From positions 62,001-126,000 of the forward strand of contig NZ_JACXAE010000049.1 in assembly GCF_014698965.1 (NCBI RefSeq): a stretch of DNA of 64,000 bases. Reading direction: 5' to 3'. The notes below the pieces were generated by a model. That model had not been told where the DNA came from. It did not search any database and worked only from the letters and a program-made list of their open reading frames with translations. How positions within the stretch are numbered: the stretch's first letter is position 1; the number at the start of each line of letters is the position of its first letter. Positions 16,947 to 26,217 of the stretch are shown piece after piece. This stretch comes from Iningainema tapete BLCC-T55 (GTDB taxonomy: Bacteria; Cyanobacteriota; Cyanobacteriia; Cyanobacteriales; Nostocaceae). The translations under genes and the position numbers were made by a program.

Positions 16947-17291
16947 TTACGAATGATTTAGGATTGCTATCTCTGCTTGGGCAACAGTAACAGTTAGTTT
17001 TAATCCCAGAGCATTTAACCAATTGCTTAAATTATAAATAGCCTCGCTTCCTTTTTGAGAAAGCAATTCATCTAATTTTTCTAAATGTTGTTTTGCTTGC
17101 TCTGGTGTCATGTTTTGTTCTGCAAGAGCAATTGCTACATGACTTAGCGCCATTTTTAGCAGTTCAGGTTCAGGATCTTTTTCCTCGAATGTCGCTGTTA
17201 TATAAGCAGCAGCCAGTTCTGGCTTTTTTTTGAGAGATTCAATCAAATAGTCATGATAACTATCACTCGTTGGTATTTTCACGTTTTTCAT
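16947..17291 (-). CDS. HigA-like antitoxin, pair 1
   Basis: The 114-residue protein matches the addiction-module antidote family. It starts with the YHDYLIESLKKKPELAAAYI pattern and ends with a helical domain including LSQKGSEAIYNLSNWLNALGLKL. Such proteins bind DNA and neutralise RelE/HigB-like toxins. Its start overlaps the toxin's end by 29 bases, so the order is toxin first, as in higBA systems. A close paralogue lies at 17957-18316. Confidence 0.8.
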   Translation of the reverse strand: MKNVKIPTSDSYHDYLIESLKKKPELAAAYITATFEEKDPEPELLKMALSHVAIALAEQNMTPEQAKQHLEKLDELLSQKGSEAIYNLSNWLNALGLKLTVTVAQAEIAILNHS

Positions 17292-17607
17292 AATCTACCC
17301 AATATTCTTTAGCTTGGCGAATATCTTGATTTTGAGTACTTTTATCTCCACCACATAGTAGAAGCACAATTGTTGAGCCTATTTGTCCAAAATAGACGCG
17401 GTAGCCAGGATCATAATTAATTTTAAGTTCACAAACTCCTTCTCCAACTGAGCGATAGTCTCCCAAATTACCAGCAGTCATTCGGTTAAGCCTAGATATA
17501 ATTTTAGCTTGGGCATTAGTATCTCGCAAAGAATCAAACCACTCAGCAAAAGGAACTTTGCCATCAGATGTAATATAGCGTTGAATTTCCCTTGGTTGTG
17601 CTTCCAT
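17263..17607 (-). CDS. RelE/ParE (HigB/Gp49-like) toxin, pair 1
   Basis: The 114-residue protein contains FAEWFDSLRDTNAQAKI, ISRLNRMTAGNLGDYRSVGEG, a VCELKINYDPGYRVYFG core and LLLCGGDKSTQNQDI. These are hallmarks of the phage-Gp49/HigB-type RelE superfamily of mRNA-cleaving toxins. It looks intact, with the conserved Tyr-Arg-Tyr core and Lys of GGDKSTQ present. It is co-transcribed with the antitoxin downstream. Confidence 0.85.
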   Translation of the reverse strand: MEAQPREIQRYITSDGKVPFAEWFDSLRDTNAQAKIISRLNRMTAGNLGDYRSVGEGVCELKINYDPGYRVYFGQIGSTIVLLLCGGDKSTQNQDIRQAKEYWVDYEKRENTNE

Positions 17608-17616
17608 TTTTTTGAT

Positions 17617-17841
17617 TTAATAACTAGAAGCACGATTTCTTATAGCTTCCTCAAGTATCTCGTCTACTAACTCAGGTTCCTTAGCAAATAGTCCCACCCA
17701 AGGGTCTTTGGTCACTTTTGTAGCTGCTAGTAGTTTGATGACTTCTGCAATCATTTCTGGCAATGAAATTTGACGAGTATCAGCCAAAAACTTAGCACGA
17801 GCAAGGGTTTGTTTTTAGATTTCAACTTCAATTTTTTCCAT
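17617..17841 (-). pseudogene. Decayed antitoxin-like gene with in-frame stop
   Basis: From ATG 17839-17841 the frame reads MEKIEVEI, then a stop (TAA) at codon 9. It continues as KQTLARAKFLADTRQISLPE, a segment with IAEVIKLLAATKVTKDP, and ends IRNRASSY. This looks like a small antitoxin of the type usually paired with PIN toxins in cyanobacteria. The nonsense codon and lack of a partner toxin indicate a pseudogene. Confidence 0.65.
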
Positions 17842-17956
17842 GCCGCCTCACCTTTTAAATTGCTGCTTTGTGCAATTTTAGCATTATTAACTTACACGGG
17901 CGAACTTGCTCTATAATCTCAGTATTAAATTTTACTTCTTCATCAAAAATTAAAAT

Positions 17957-18316
17957 TTATAAAACGGTTAATTCAGAGTTAGTGGTAGCATTTGTGATGC
18001 TATTTTCTCCCTTCTGGATAACATTCACAGTTAGTTTTAACCCCAGAGCATTTAACCAATTTCCTAAGTTATAAATTGCCTCGCTTCCTTGTTGGGAAAG
18101 CAATTTATCTAGTTGTAGATGTATTTTTGCTTGTTCTGGTATCATGTTTTGTTCTGTAAGAGCCTCAGCTACATTGCTTAAAGCCAGTCGAAGTAGTTCA
18201 GGTTCAAGCGCTTCATTTTCTTCTAATTCAAAATGAGTCTCAAGACACAGCGCAGCATAACTTGGATCTTTGAGATGTGAAATAAGAAAGTCATGGTAAG
18301 GTAAACTTTTGGGCAT
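17957..18316 (-). CDS. HigA-like antitoxin, pair 2
   Basis: The 119-residue paralogue of the antitoxin at 16947-17291 begins LPYHDFLISHLKDPSYAALC and ends with LLSQQGSEAIYNLGNWLNAL and a diverged tail. It remains open while its toxin is broken. It could survive as an antidote that cross-protects against related toxins, or be on its way out. Confidence 0.75.
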   Translation of the reverse strand: MPKSLPYHDFLISHLKDPSYAALCLETHFELEENEALEPELLRLALSNVAEALTEQNMIPEQAKIHLQLDKLLSQQGSEAIYNLGNWLNALGLKLTVNVIQKGENSITNATTNSELTVL

Positions 18317-18320
18317 GGTT

Positions 18321-18649
18321 TTAACTTTTATAGTCTTTCCAGTATTCTATTGCTTTCACAATATCTTGGTCTTGAGTGCTTTTATCTCCGGCACAGAGCA
18401 GAAGCACAATTGTTGTACCAATTTGTCCAAAATAAACTCTGTATCCTGTCCTGCTCCATAGTCAATTCTAAGTTCACAAACTCCCTCTCCTACTGAGCGA
18501 TAGTCACCTAGATTGGCCGCACTAACTCGGTCGAGTCTCTTATTAATTATGGTTTTGGCTTTACCATTCCTTAAAGCAAGAAACCACTCATCAAAAGGAA
18601 TGCTATCAGGTGTAACATAGCTTTGAATTTCCCGTGGTTGTGCTTCCAT
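18321..18649 (-). pseudogene. RelE/HigB-like toxin, pair 2, frameshifted
   Basis: The frame starts like pair 1 ([43 protein letters not shown]). After GAG it is shifted by a tandem duplication of TCCTG at 18444-18448 and 18449-18453. In the corrected frame the sequence continues [20 protein letters not shown], then KSTQDQDI, and ends in TAA at 18321-18323, five bases before the antitoxin start. The unshifted frame gives only an aberrant 97-residue product. Removing one 5-base copy restores the full toxin. Confidence 0.85.
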
Positions 18650-18943
18650 AATTATAAAGTTTTCATAATAATAGAGCGAGTGTGATCATCTTAACTACGC
18701 AAGCTCTTACCTACCACTCTGTCAAGCTAACATTGATGTATTAATTTTAACATCTTTTTAGTAATTTTCTGGGTATTTTCTCTTGTCTTAGCAGTTAGTT
18801 GCCGGATAAACACCAGGACTATAAAGAATAAGATAGAATTATTAAAGGTTATTTACAGAATTGACTAATTCACCTAAATTCTGTTAAAACAGTCAGCCAC
18901 CGTATATAAATCTAAAAATCTCTATTAAAGTTCACCAAATCTT

Positions 18944-20734
18944 ATGACGCTCCCTATTCGCAACGTCGCCATCATCGCCCACGTTGACCACGGCAAAACT
19001 ACCCTAGTTGATGGTCTTCTCAAACAATCCGGCATTTTCCGCGAAGGGGAAGACGTTCCGGATTGCGTCATGGACTCCAATACCCTCGAACGTGAACGAG
19101 GTATTACCATTCTTGCCAAAAACACCGCTGTTCGCTACAAAGAGACGTTAATTAACATTATCGATACCCCAGGACACGCTGACTTTGGCGGTGAAGTAGA
19201 ACGGGTACTGGGTATGGTTGACGGTTGTATCCTGATAGTCGATGCAAATGAAGGTCCCATGCCGCAAACAAGGTTTGTGCTGAAAAAAGCCTTGGAAAAA
19301 GGACTGCGCCCCATTGTTGTAGTGAATAAAATCGACCGTCCCCAAGCAGATCCTCATGGCGCGATCGATAAAGTATTGGATCTGTTCTTGGAATTAGGCG
19401 CTGATGACGATCAGTGTGATTTCCCTTATCTGTTCGCCTCCGGCTTAAATGGCTACGCTAAAGACAGCTTGGATGATGAACCCAAGGATATGCAACCTCT
19501 GTTTGACGCAATTTTACGCCATGTTCCACCTCCAGTGGGCGACCCCGACAAGCCATTACAATTGCAAGTCACAACCCTAGATTACTCAGAGTACTTGGGG
19601 CGAATTGTAATTGGTAGAATTCATAATGGCATCGTCCGTGCTGGTCAACAAGCAGCTTTAGTAACAGAAAAAGGCGAAATTGTCAAGGGAAAAATTTCTA
19701 AGTTGTTGGGTTTTGAGGGCTTAAAGCGAATTGAAATCGCAGAAGCAACTGCAGGTAATATTGTTGCAGTAGCTGGTTTCGCTGACGCAAATATCGGGGA
19801 AACAATTACTTGCCCCAATGAACCACAAGCTTTGCCATTAATTAAGGTAGATGAACCAACCTTACAAATGACCTTCTGGGTAAATGATTCACCGTTTGCA
19901 GGTCAAGAAGGAAAGTTGGTAACATCACGGCAAGTGCGCGATCGCCTAATGCGAGAATTAGAAACAAACGTCGCCCTGCGTGTTGAAGAAACCGACTCCC
20001 CCGATAAATTCCTAGTTTCCGGTCGTGGAGAACTACACTTGGGGATTTTAATTGAAACCATGCGTCGAGAAGGCTACGAGTTTCAAGTATCCCAGCCACA
20101 GGTAATTTACCGCGAAGTCAACGGACAACCTTGCGAACCTTACGAACTTCTCGTACTTGACATTCCCGAAGACGCAGTTGGCAGTTGTATTGAACGACTG
20201 GGACAACGTAAAGGTGAAATGCAAGATATGCAAGTTGGTGGTAATGGACGCACCCAGCTAGAGTTTGTCATTCCCGCCCGTGGATTAATCGGTTTCCGGG
20301 GTGAGTTCATGCGGATGACACGGGGTGAAGGTATCATGAATCATAGCTTCCTTGACTACCGTCCTCTCAGTGGTGATATTGAAGCTCGTAACAAAGGTGT
20401 TTTAATCTCCTTTGAAGAAGGCGTTTCCACCTTCTATGCCATGAAGAATGCTGAAGATAGAGGACTGTTCTTTATTACCCCTGGTACTAAAGTTTACAGA
20501 GGCATGATTGTGGGCGAACACAATCGTCCTCAAGACTTAGAACTCAATGTCTGTAAGACTAAGCAACTTACCAACCACCGCGCCTCCGGCGGTGATGAAT
20601 TGGTACAGTTGCAAGCACCTGTAGATATGAGTTTAGAGCGTGCTTTGGAATACATTGGACCAGATGAATTGGTGGAAGTAACTCCTCAGTCAATTCGTTT
20701 GCGCAAGATGACGAAGAAGCTGGTTAAAAGGTAG
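18944..20734 (+). CDS. typA: Translational GTPase TypA/BipA
   Basis: The 596-residue GTPase shows G1 [10 protein letters not shown]3 [16 protein letters not shown]4 [11 protein letters not shown]-like domains, and the family C-terminus ([31 protein letters not shown]). TypA binds ribosomes and supports ribosome assembly and growth under stress. It stands alone with its own promoter region (18650-18943, no gene seen). Length is normal. Confidence 0.97.
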   Translation: MTLPIRNVAIIAHVDHGKTTLVDGLLKQSGIFREGEDVPDCVMDSNTLERERGITILAKNTAVRYKETLINIIDTPGHADFGGEVERVLGMVDGCILIVDANEGPMPQTRFVLKKALEKGLRPIVVVNKIDRPQADPHGAIDKVLDLFLELGADDDQCDFPYLFASGLNGYAKDSLDDEPKDMQPLFDAILRHVPPPVGDPDKPLQLQVTTLDYSEYLGRIVIGRIHNGIVRAGQQAALVTEKGEIVKGKISKLLGFEGLKRIEIAEATAGNIVAVAGFADANIGETITCPNEPQALPLIKVDEPTLQMTFWVNDSPFAGQEGKLVTSRQVRDRLMRELETNVALRVEETDSPDKFLVSGRGELHLGILIETMRREGYEFQVSQPQVIYREVNGQPCEPYELLVLDIPEDAVGSCIERLGQRKGEMQDMQVGGNGRTQLEFVIPARGLIGFRGEFMRMTRGEGIMNHSFLDYRPLSGDIEARNKGVLISFEEGVSTFYAMKNAEDRGLFFITPGTKVYRGMIVGEHNRPQDLELNVCKTKQLTNHRASGGDELVQLQAPVDMSLERALEYIGPDELVEVTPQSIRLRKMTKKLVKR

Positions 20735-20878
20735 AGACAAAGACGGGCGCTTAGATCGACATTCCATGTAAATACACTTTTACTGTAGGTGGGGCATATG
20801 CCTTGCCTACTTGATTTATGAAGCGATCGCGCTTCAAATCACCGCTATGATCCAAGGTATATATTATCTGGAGAGTTA

Positions 20879-21112
20879 ATGATTATGAAAACCCTTCAAA
20901 CTACAGCAAAAATTACTGCTAGTGGTGAGTTAACGGTAAATATCCCAGGCAACATGCCTGAGGGAGAATACCAAGTTGTTCTAGTTATAGAAGAACGCCC
21001 TATTGAAAAAGAAAAATCTCGTTTACAAGATTTCCCTGTGATTAGCATTGGCTCTTGGCCAGAAAATTTTTCTCTAAGGCGTGAGGATATGTATGGTGAC
21101 GACGGTCGTTGA
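20879..21112 (+). CDS. Antitoxin partner of a PIN toxin
   Basis: The 77-residue protein begins (M)IMKTLQTTAKITASGELTVN, a beta-rich N-terminus with EYQVVLVIEE. It ends with a helical, acidic toxin-binding tail (FSLRREDMYGDDGR). This is the small antitoxin type that precedes PIN genes in cyanobacteria. ATG 20885 is an alternative start. Its end overlaps the toxin start by about 20 bases. Confidence 0.75.
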   Translation: MIMKTLQTTAKITASGELTVNIPGNMPEGEYQVVLVIEERPIEKEKSRLQDFPVISIGSWPENFSLRREDMYGDDGR

Positions 21113-21545
21113 TGCTGTTTTTATTGATAGTAACATCCTTATATATGCCAGTATTTTAGAATCACCTTTTCACTTAACTGCTCTTAACAAGATACAGGCA
21201 CAAGAACAAGTGGGAAGAGAGTTGTGGATTAGCCGACAAGTGTTGCGGGAATATCTGGCAACTCTCACCCGTCCACAAACAACAATCAACCCTATCCCAA
21301 TCTTGACATTGACTACAGAGATTCGGTTTTTTGAAAATAGATTCAGAGTCGCTGAAGATAATCCTCAAGTCACCCAAAACTTACTGACTCTAGTGGAGCA
21401 AGTAGCTGTTGCTGGTAGACAAATTCATGATGCTAACATTGTGGCAACCATGCAGGCTTATAATATCACAAAGCTACTTACCCATAATCTTGCTGACTTT
21501 AACAGATTTGCTCATCTCATCACCTTGCTACCTTTACAAGAATGA
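21093..21545 (+). CDS. PIN-domain toxin (VapC-like)
   Basis: The protein of about 150 residues has a PIN domain: AVFIDSNILIYAS supplies the first Asp, LREYLATL the Glu region, and IHDANIVATM plus LLTHNLADFNRF the late acidic residues. VapC-type proteins are Mg-dependent ribonucleases. The open frame extends to a GTG at 21081, but ATG 21093 (VTTVVDAVFIDSN) fits the family. It overlaps the antitoxin gene, as is usual. Confidence 0.85.
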   Translation: MVTTVVDAVFIDSNILIYASILESPFHLTALNKIQAQEQVGRELWISRQVLREYLATLTRPQTTINPIPILTLTTEIRFFENRFRVAEDNPQVTQNLLTLVEQVAVAGRQIHDANIVATMQAYNITKLLTHNLADFNRFAHLITLLPLQE

Positions 21546-21559
21546 GTGTGACAAAAGTA

Positions 21560-22429
21560 TTAGATGGTTGGATTCAATGAAGGTGCTTTGAGTGCTTTTA
21601 GGGCAGCTTCTGCCAATACCCGATGTGCAGCAGTTGTTGGATGAATACCGTCCCAAAACAAAAACTTGTCTTGAAGATCGCAGGTAGTAATATTATTGAA
21701 ACAGGCACTGGTCACATTGATGAAACCAAATTTACTAGGTTCTCTAAAGGCTTCGTTGTATAAGGAATATACATCAAGTGCAATAATCTGGGTGTGAGAA
21801 TCTAACTTTTTACTGAGAAAATCAAGAGATTTTGCCAAGGTTTGATTACTCGCTTTCGCCACAAAACTGAGTAAGCTGGAACTAGAAGTATTACTTGTGG
21901 CTGGAATCTTTCCCAAATCAGGTAAGTTAGCCACCATAATTTTTTTAGCGCCCAATTTAGACAGAGACTCAATTGCCCTCGATAAATTTTCGATTGACTG
22001 AGTAGGATTACTAGCGCCATAAAGATAATCATTGGCTCCTGCCCAGACAAGAAATAGCCCATTTGGATTTATCTTTCGATTAGCTTTTGTAAAGCTATCG
22101 ACTTGCGTCAATAAACCTGGTACTCCATTCATGCTGTTGCTTCCCGTAGTTGCACCACCAAAAGCAAAGTTATTTTCAGGCGAGCTTGCTGCTTCCAATG
22201 AGGAAGCTAGATATTCTACCCAAACCAAACCATTTGAATAACGCCCTTTGAAATAAGGAGGGTTGGGGGGATATGTTCCACCTGTAGCGCGAAACATATT
22301 GCCAACATCCGAGAGACTATCACCAAAAACGTAGAGTTCATTGATTTGAGCGGAACTCTGTTGAGAAACTGCCATCACCATAATTAAAGATAAAAGAGCA
22401 AGTCCTAATATAAAAATTCTTTTTTTCAC
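21560..22429 (-). CDS. Secreted SGNH/GDSL esterase or lipase
   Basis: The 289-residue protein has a signal peptide (residues 1-27, IFILGLALLSLIMVMAV...SSAQ). It carries the GDSL motif FGDSLSDVGN with the nucleophile Ser, block III GANDY, and the catalytic DGIHPT near the C-terminus. It belongs to the plant GDSL/thermolabile-hemolysin-like branch of SGNH hydrolases. Its substrate is unknown. It is convergent with the PIN toxin gene (14-base gap) and divergent from ftrC. Confidence 0.9.
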   Translation of the reverse strand: MKKRIFILGLALLSLIMVMAVSQQSSAQINELYVFGDSLSDVGNMFRATGGTYPPNPPYFKGRYSNGLVWVEYLASSLEAASSPENNFAFGGATTGSNSMNGVPGLLTQVDSFTKANRKINPNGLFLVWAGANDYLYGASNPTQSIENLSRAIESLSKLGAKKIMVANLPDLGKIPATSNTSSSSLLSFVAKASNQTLAKSLDFLSKKLDSHTQIIALDVYSLYNEAFREPSKFGFINVTSACFNNITTCDLQDKFLFWDGIHPTTAAHRVLAEAALKALKAPSLNPTI

Positions 22430-22664
22430 TGTTGCTATCAGTTTCGACGGATACGAAGAATCAATGCAAATTTCTTTTTAACTTTGCTTTACACTCTTTT
22501 AACATAACTTAATAGTCATGATAGTGGAGGGGGATTAACCGTACTTAAGGGCAAAATCTCCCACTTGCCCACTCCCCTACTTCCCCACTTCTACTCAAAA
22601 GGGGGGAATGTCCCTAGTCCTAGCGTTGTAAGGCTGAGGTACAATGCAAAGATATATTTAAAAA

Positions 22665-23048
22665 ATGAGTAGCCGACAACCCATGATATCACCAGAGGTT
22701 AACACAAAATCCACCGATAAAAACTTAGAGGCAATGCGGCATTTTTCTGAGCAATATGCCAAGCGCACCGGAACTTACTTCTGTGCAGAACCCTCTGTTA
22801 CCGCAGTAGTGATCGAAGGACTTGCCAAGCACAAAGATGAACTTGGCGCTCCTTTATGTCCCTGTCGTCACTACGAAGATAAAGAAGCTGAGGTGAACGC
22901 TACTTTTTGGAACTGTCCCTGTGTGCCAATGCGTGAGCGCAAAGAGTGTCATTGTATGCTATTCCTCACACCAGACAATGAATTTGCAGGTGATAAACAA
23001 GAAATTTCTTTAGAAACTATTAAACAAGTGCGCGATAGCATGTCATGA
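22665..23048 (+). CDS. ftrC: Ferredoxin-thioredoxin reductase catalytic chain
   Basis: The 127-residue protein carries the FTR catalytic Cys set: YFCAEPSV, LCPCRHYED, FWNCPCVPM and ECHCMLF. These hold the 4Fe-4S cluster and the redox disulfide. The enzyme passes electrons from photosynthetic ferredoxin to thioredoxin. Its end overlaps the next gene by 4 bases (ATGA). The N-terminal 20 residues are an unremarkable extension. Confidence 0.96.
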   Translation: MSSRQPMISPEVNTKSTDKNLEAMRHFSEQYAKRTGTYFCAEPSVTAVVIEGLAKHKDELGAPLCPCRHYEDKEAEVNATFWNCPCVPMRERKECHCMLFLTPDNEFAGDKQEISLETIKQVRDSMS

Positions 23049-23428
23049 GCGAAGAAATACCCCAGCAGTTTTGGCAAGGTGTAGAGCAGTTCAATGCTGG
23101 GGAGTTCTATGCCTGTCATGATACTTTAGAGGCTTTGTGGATCGAAGCAACAGAGCCTGAAAAAACTTTTTATCAAGGAATTTTACAAATCGCTGTGGCG
23201 CTGTATCATTTAGGTAACGGTAACCTAAGAGGTGCAGCAATTTTGCTGGGAGAAGGACGCAATCGTCTACGCCGCTACCCATCTATATATAGTGGGATTG
23301 ATGTAGATGAATTATTGAATCAAAGTGGGGTTTTGTTGGAGATAGTACAACAAAACGGAGTAAAACAGACTACTGCTTCTCATCTGGCTCAGCATGTAAT
23401 TAAACTGGTAGCGAAACCTTATCGGTAG
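23045..23428 (+). CDS. DUF309 protein
   Basis: The 127-residue helical protein has the DUF309 signature FNAGEFYACHDTLEALW and QGILQIAVALYHLGNGN. Function is unknown; cyanobacterial homologues are common. It is translationally coupled to ftrC by ATGA. Confidence 0.88.
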   Translation: MSEEIPQQFWQGVEQFNAGEFYACHDTLEALWIEATEPEKTFYQGILQIAVALYHLGNGNLRGAAILLGEGRNRLRRYPSIYSGIDVDELLNQSGVLLEIVQQNGVKQTTASHLAQHVIKLVAKPYR

Positions 23429-23455
23429 GAAAAGCGTCAGTGGTTGTAATTGATA

Positions 23456-23484
23456 GTAGAGACGTTTCGGCGCAACGTCTCTAC
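23456..23484. repeat. GTAGAGAC-type palindromic repeat
   Basis: GTAGAGACGTTTCGG...CAACGTCTCTAC, with a further partial copy of CGTCTTTCCGG just downstream. It lies in the 200-base gap before lptA. Confidence 0.85.
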
Positions 23485-23629
23485 TGTAAATCGCGCCAAA
23501 ACGTCTTTCCGGAAGTCAGAAGGTAGAGATTTTCTGCGTTGTGAGTACCTGACGTAAAAAAGACTGCAAAATAAAAGCACATTAGCTAACAATTAAAATA
23601 CAAGCAAAAATCATAAAGTTCAATTTGTT

Positions 23630-24118
23630 ATGAAACCCCGTTATCAATTATCTCCATCCCATATAAGTCGCTTTGGATTAGCTGTAATCCCAGCGTTAGT
23701 TTGCAGTGCGATCGCAGTTCCTACCCAACTACAAAGTGCGATCGCTCAAGCACCCAAGGAAAATCGTCCACTGACAATCCGCTCTGATGTACAAGAATAC
23801 GACTCGAAAACTCAAGTAGTGACAGCTCGTGGTAATGTCCAATTATCATATCCAGCACGCCAAATCCAAGCAACAGCAGCCCAAGCTCAATTCTTTAATA
23901 AAGAACGTCGCATTATTATGAGCGGTAACGTCTACATTTTGCAACAGGATGGCAGTAGTATTCGCGGAGAAACTGTTACTTATCTCATTGATGAAGGAAG
24001 ATTTATTGCTCAACCCAAAGCTAATCGACAGGTAGAAACTACCTACATTGTTAATGACACACCCAATCAGGCTAAAGCACCAGCCCCAAAAACACCTGCA
24101 TTAAAGCGTACTAATTAA
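23630..24118 (+). CDS. lptA: LptA/OstA-like periplasmic lipopolysaccharide transport protein
   Basis: The 162-residue protein has an N-terminal signal region (GLAVIPALVCSAIAVP...AIAQA). One OstA/LptA beta-jellyroll domain follows (LTIRSDVQEYDSKTQVVTAR, GNVQLSYPARQIQATAAQAQ, IMSGNVYILQQDGSSIRGE). LptA forms the periplasmic bridge carrying LPS to the outer membrane. It is followed by lptB and an lptF/G permease, forming an export operon. The tail is Pro/Ala/Lys-rich. Confidence 0.9.
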   Translation: MKPRYQLSPSHISRFGLAVIPALVCSAIAVPTQLQSAIAQAPKENRPLTIRSDVQEYDSKTQVVTARGNVQLSYPARQIQATAAQAQFFNKERRIIMSGNVYILQQDGSSIRGETVTYLIDEGRFIAQPKANRQVETTYIVNDTPNQAKAPAPKTPALKRTN

Positions 24119-24181
24119 ATTTACTGGTACTGGGTATTATGGAAAAAATACTCAGCACTACTCTAGAACTTGGTTTAAGTT

Positions 24182-24910
24182 GTGAGAATTATCTTAGAGA
24201 ATATTCACAAATCTTACGGTAAAAGAGTTGTTGTAAATCGGGTAAACCTCTCTGTCGCCCAAGGTGAAATTGTCGGTTTACTAGGTCCTAATGGAGCAGG
24301 AAAAACAACAACTTTTTACATCGCTACAGGTTTAGAAAAACCGGAGCGAGGGACTGTCTGGTTGGATAATATAGATATTACTAATCAGCCAATGCACAAA
24401 AGGGCGCGAATGGGTATTGGTTATCTAGCGCAGGAAGCAAGTGTTTTTCGCTCCCTAAGTGTGCGAGATAATATACTTCTAGTGCTTGAGCAAACTAATG
24501 TGCCACGTTGGTTATGGGGAAGGCGAATGGAAACTTTAATCCGGGAGTTCCGTTTGGAAAAAGTAGTTAACAGTAAAGGAATTCAACTTTCAGGAGGAGA
24601 AAGACGCCGAACAGAATTAGCCAGAGCCTTAGCAGCAGGAACAGAAGGACCACAATTTTTACTTTTAGACGAACCATTTGCCGGAGTTGATCCCATTGCA
24701 GTCTCAGAAATTCAGCAAATTGTGGCGCGATTGCGCGATCGCAACATGGGTATACTAATCACAGATCACAACGTCCGCGAAACCCTTGCCATTACAGATC
24801 GTGGCTATATAATGCGCGAAGGGCAAATCCTGGCTTCGGGTACTGCCGAAGAACTTTATAGTAACCCCTTAGTAAGGCAATACTACTTAGGTGACAACTT
24901 CCAAATGTGA
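24182..24910 (+). CDS. lptB: LPS export ABC transporter ATP-binding protein LptB
   Basis: The 242-residue ABC ATPase starts with GTG (MRIILENIHKSYGKRVV). It has Walker A GPNGAGKTT, signature LSGGERRRTELARALA, Walker B FLLLDEPFAGVDP, and the LptB-type ITDHNVRETL motif with His. It powers LPS extraction with LptF/G. Position between lptA and the permease supports the call. Its end overlaps an early GTG of the permease frame. Confidence 0.94.
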   Translation: MRIILENIHKSYGKRVVVNRVNLSVAQGEIVGLLGPNGAGKTTTFYIATGLEKPERGTVWLDNIDITNQPMHKRARMGIGYLAQEASVFRSLSVRDNILLVLEQTNVPRWLWGRRMETLIREFRLEKVVNSKGIQLSGGERRRTELARALAAGTEGPQFLLLDEPFAGVDPIAVSEIQQIVARLRDRNMGILITDHNVRETLAITDRGYIMREGQILASGTAEELYSNPLVRQYYLGDNFQM

Positions 24911-24932
24911 AGTATCCACCATCAATTGCAAT

Positions 24933-26111
24933 ATGACATCAAAAAAGCTCAAGTCATCTTTTTACACACTTAATACACTGCTGCCTTTTTCGATCATGGA
25001 TCGTTACCTAGCCAGCGAATTGCTACCACCGTTTTTATTTGGCGTTGGGGCTTTCTCTTCACTAGGTGTAACAGTTGATGCGATGTTTGACTTAGTACGG
25101 AAAATAGTAGAATCCGGACTACCGATTAGTATTGCCATTCACGTTTTTTTATTAAGGCTGCCAGAGTTTGTCGTTTTATCTTTCCCTATGTCCACATTAC
25201 TGGCTACATTGATGACTTACAGTCGTCTTTCCAGCCAAAGTGAACTAGTCGCTTTACGTGGCTGTGGGGTAAGTGTCTATCGCATGGTACTACCAGCTGT
25301 AATGTTAAGTTTAGTGGTCACAGGATTGACATTTGCGTTTAATGAACAAATCGCACCAGCCGCAAAATATCAAGCAACTCAAATCTTGAATAAAGCATTA
25401 AAGTCTGACAAGCCAATTATCGCCAAACAGCAAAACATCTTCTATCCAGAATACCGTCAGGTTGAGCAGGATGGGAAAAAGTCTAAGATTCTAGCACGTC
25501 TATTCTACGCCGATGAGTTTGATGGAGAGCGGATGAAAGGGTTAACGATTATAGACCGTTCCCGTGAAGGCTTGAATCAAATCATCGTATCAGAATCAGG
25601 CGAATGGAATCCAGGACAAAATGTCTGGGATTTTTCTAACGGCACAATATATCTAGTTGCGCCCGATCGCTCTTACCGTAACATATTGCGCTTTGAACAC
25701 CAACAATTGAAATTACCCCGTACACCATTAGATTTAGCACAGAAAAGTCGAGACTACGGTGAGATGAATATTGCCCAAGCCTTAGAACAACTGGAAGTTG
25801 AACGCCTGGGCGCAGATGAGAGAAAAATTCGTAAACTCGAAGTTCGGATTCAACAAAAAATCGCTATCCCATTTGTATGTGTAGCCTTTGGCTTAGTTGG
25901 AGCAGCAATGGGAACTATACCCCAGCGTACTGCCAGAGCAACCAGTTTTGGTATTAGTGTTATAGTTATTTTTACTTACTACATAGTATATTTTATTTCT
26001 GGAGCATTAGCAGAGGCAGGGATTTTTTCTCCCTTTATCGGAGCTTGGTTGGCAAACTTTTTAGGATTAGGAATCAGTATTTTCTTATTAATGCGGGTAG
26101 CAAAAAGATGA
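24933..26111 (+). CDS. LptF/LptG (YjgP/YjgQ) permease
   Basis: The protein of about 392 residues starts at ATG 24933 (MTSKKLKSSF...MDRYLASELLPPFLFG). ATG 24996 (MDRYL) is another possible start, and the frame is open back to GTG 24891. It has N-terminal transmembrane segments, a periplasmic beta-rich middle (about 190-300), and three C-terminal segments (AIPFVCVAFGLVGAAMGTIP and following). Cyanobacteria typically have a single LptF/G-type permease that pairs with LptB. Confidence 0.92.
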   Translation: MTSKKLKSSFYTLNTLLPFSIMDRYLASELLPPFLFGVGAFSSLGVTVDAMFDLVRKIVESGLPISIAIHVFLLRLPEFVVLSFPMSTLLATLMTYSRLSSQSELVALRGCGVSVYRMVLPAVMLSLVVTGLTFAFNEQIAPAAKYQATQILNKALKSDKPIIAKQQNIFYPEYRQVEQDGKKSKILARLFYADEFDGERMKGLTIIDRSREGLNQIIVSESGEWNPGQNVWDFSNGTIYLVAPDRSYRNILRFEHQQLKLPRTPLDLAQKSRDYGEMNIAQALEQLEVERLGADERKIRKLEVRIQQKIAIPFVCVAFGLVGAAMGTIPQRTARATSFGISVIVIFTYYIVYFISGALAEAGIFSPFIGAWLANFLGLGISIFLLMRVAKR

Positions 26112-26115
26112 AAAA

Positions 26116-26217
26116 GAATGGGCTTTGGGCAATGGGCTTTGGGCAATGGGAACTGGTTAGAGAAGATTAATTATTTCTTACCTAGCCGGATACCCGATGC
26201 CCGATGCCCCATTCCTG
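26116..26217. repeat. Short tandem GGGCTTTGGGCAAT-type repeat
   Basis: GGGCTTTGGGCAAT occurs twice in tandem after lptF/G and is followed about 40 bases later by CCCGATGCCCGATGCCCC. These are typical short tandemly repeated sequences of filamentous cyanobacteria and fill the gap between the convergent genes. Confidence 0.7.
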
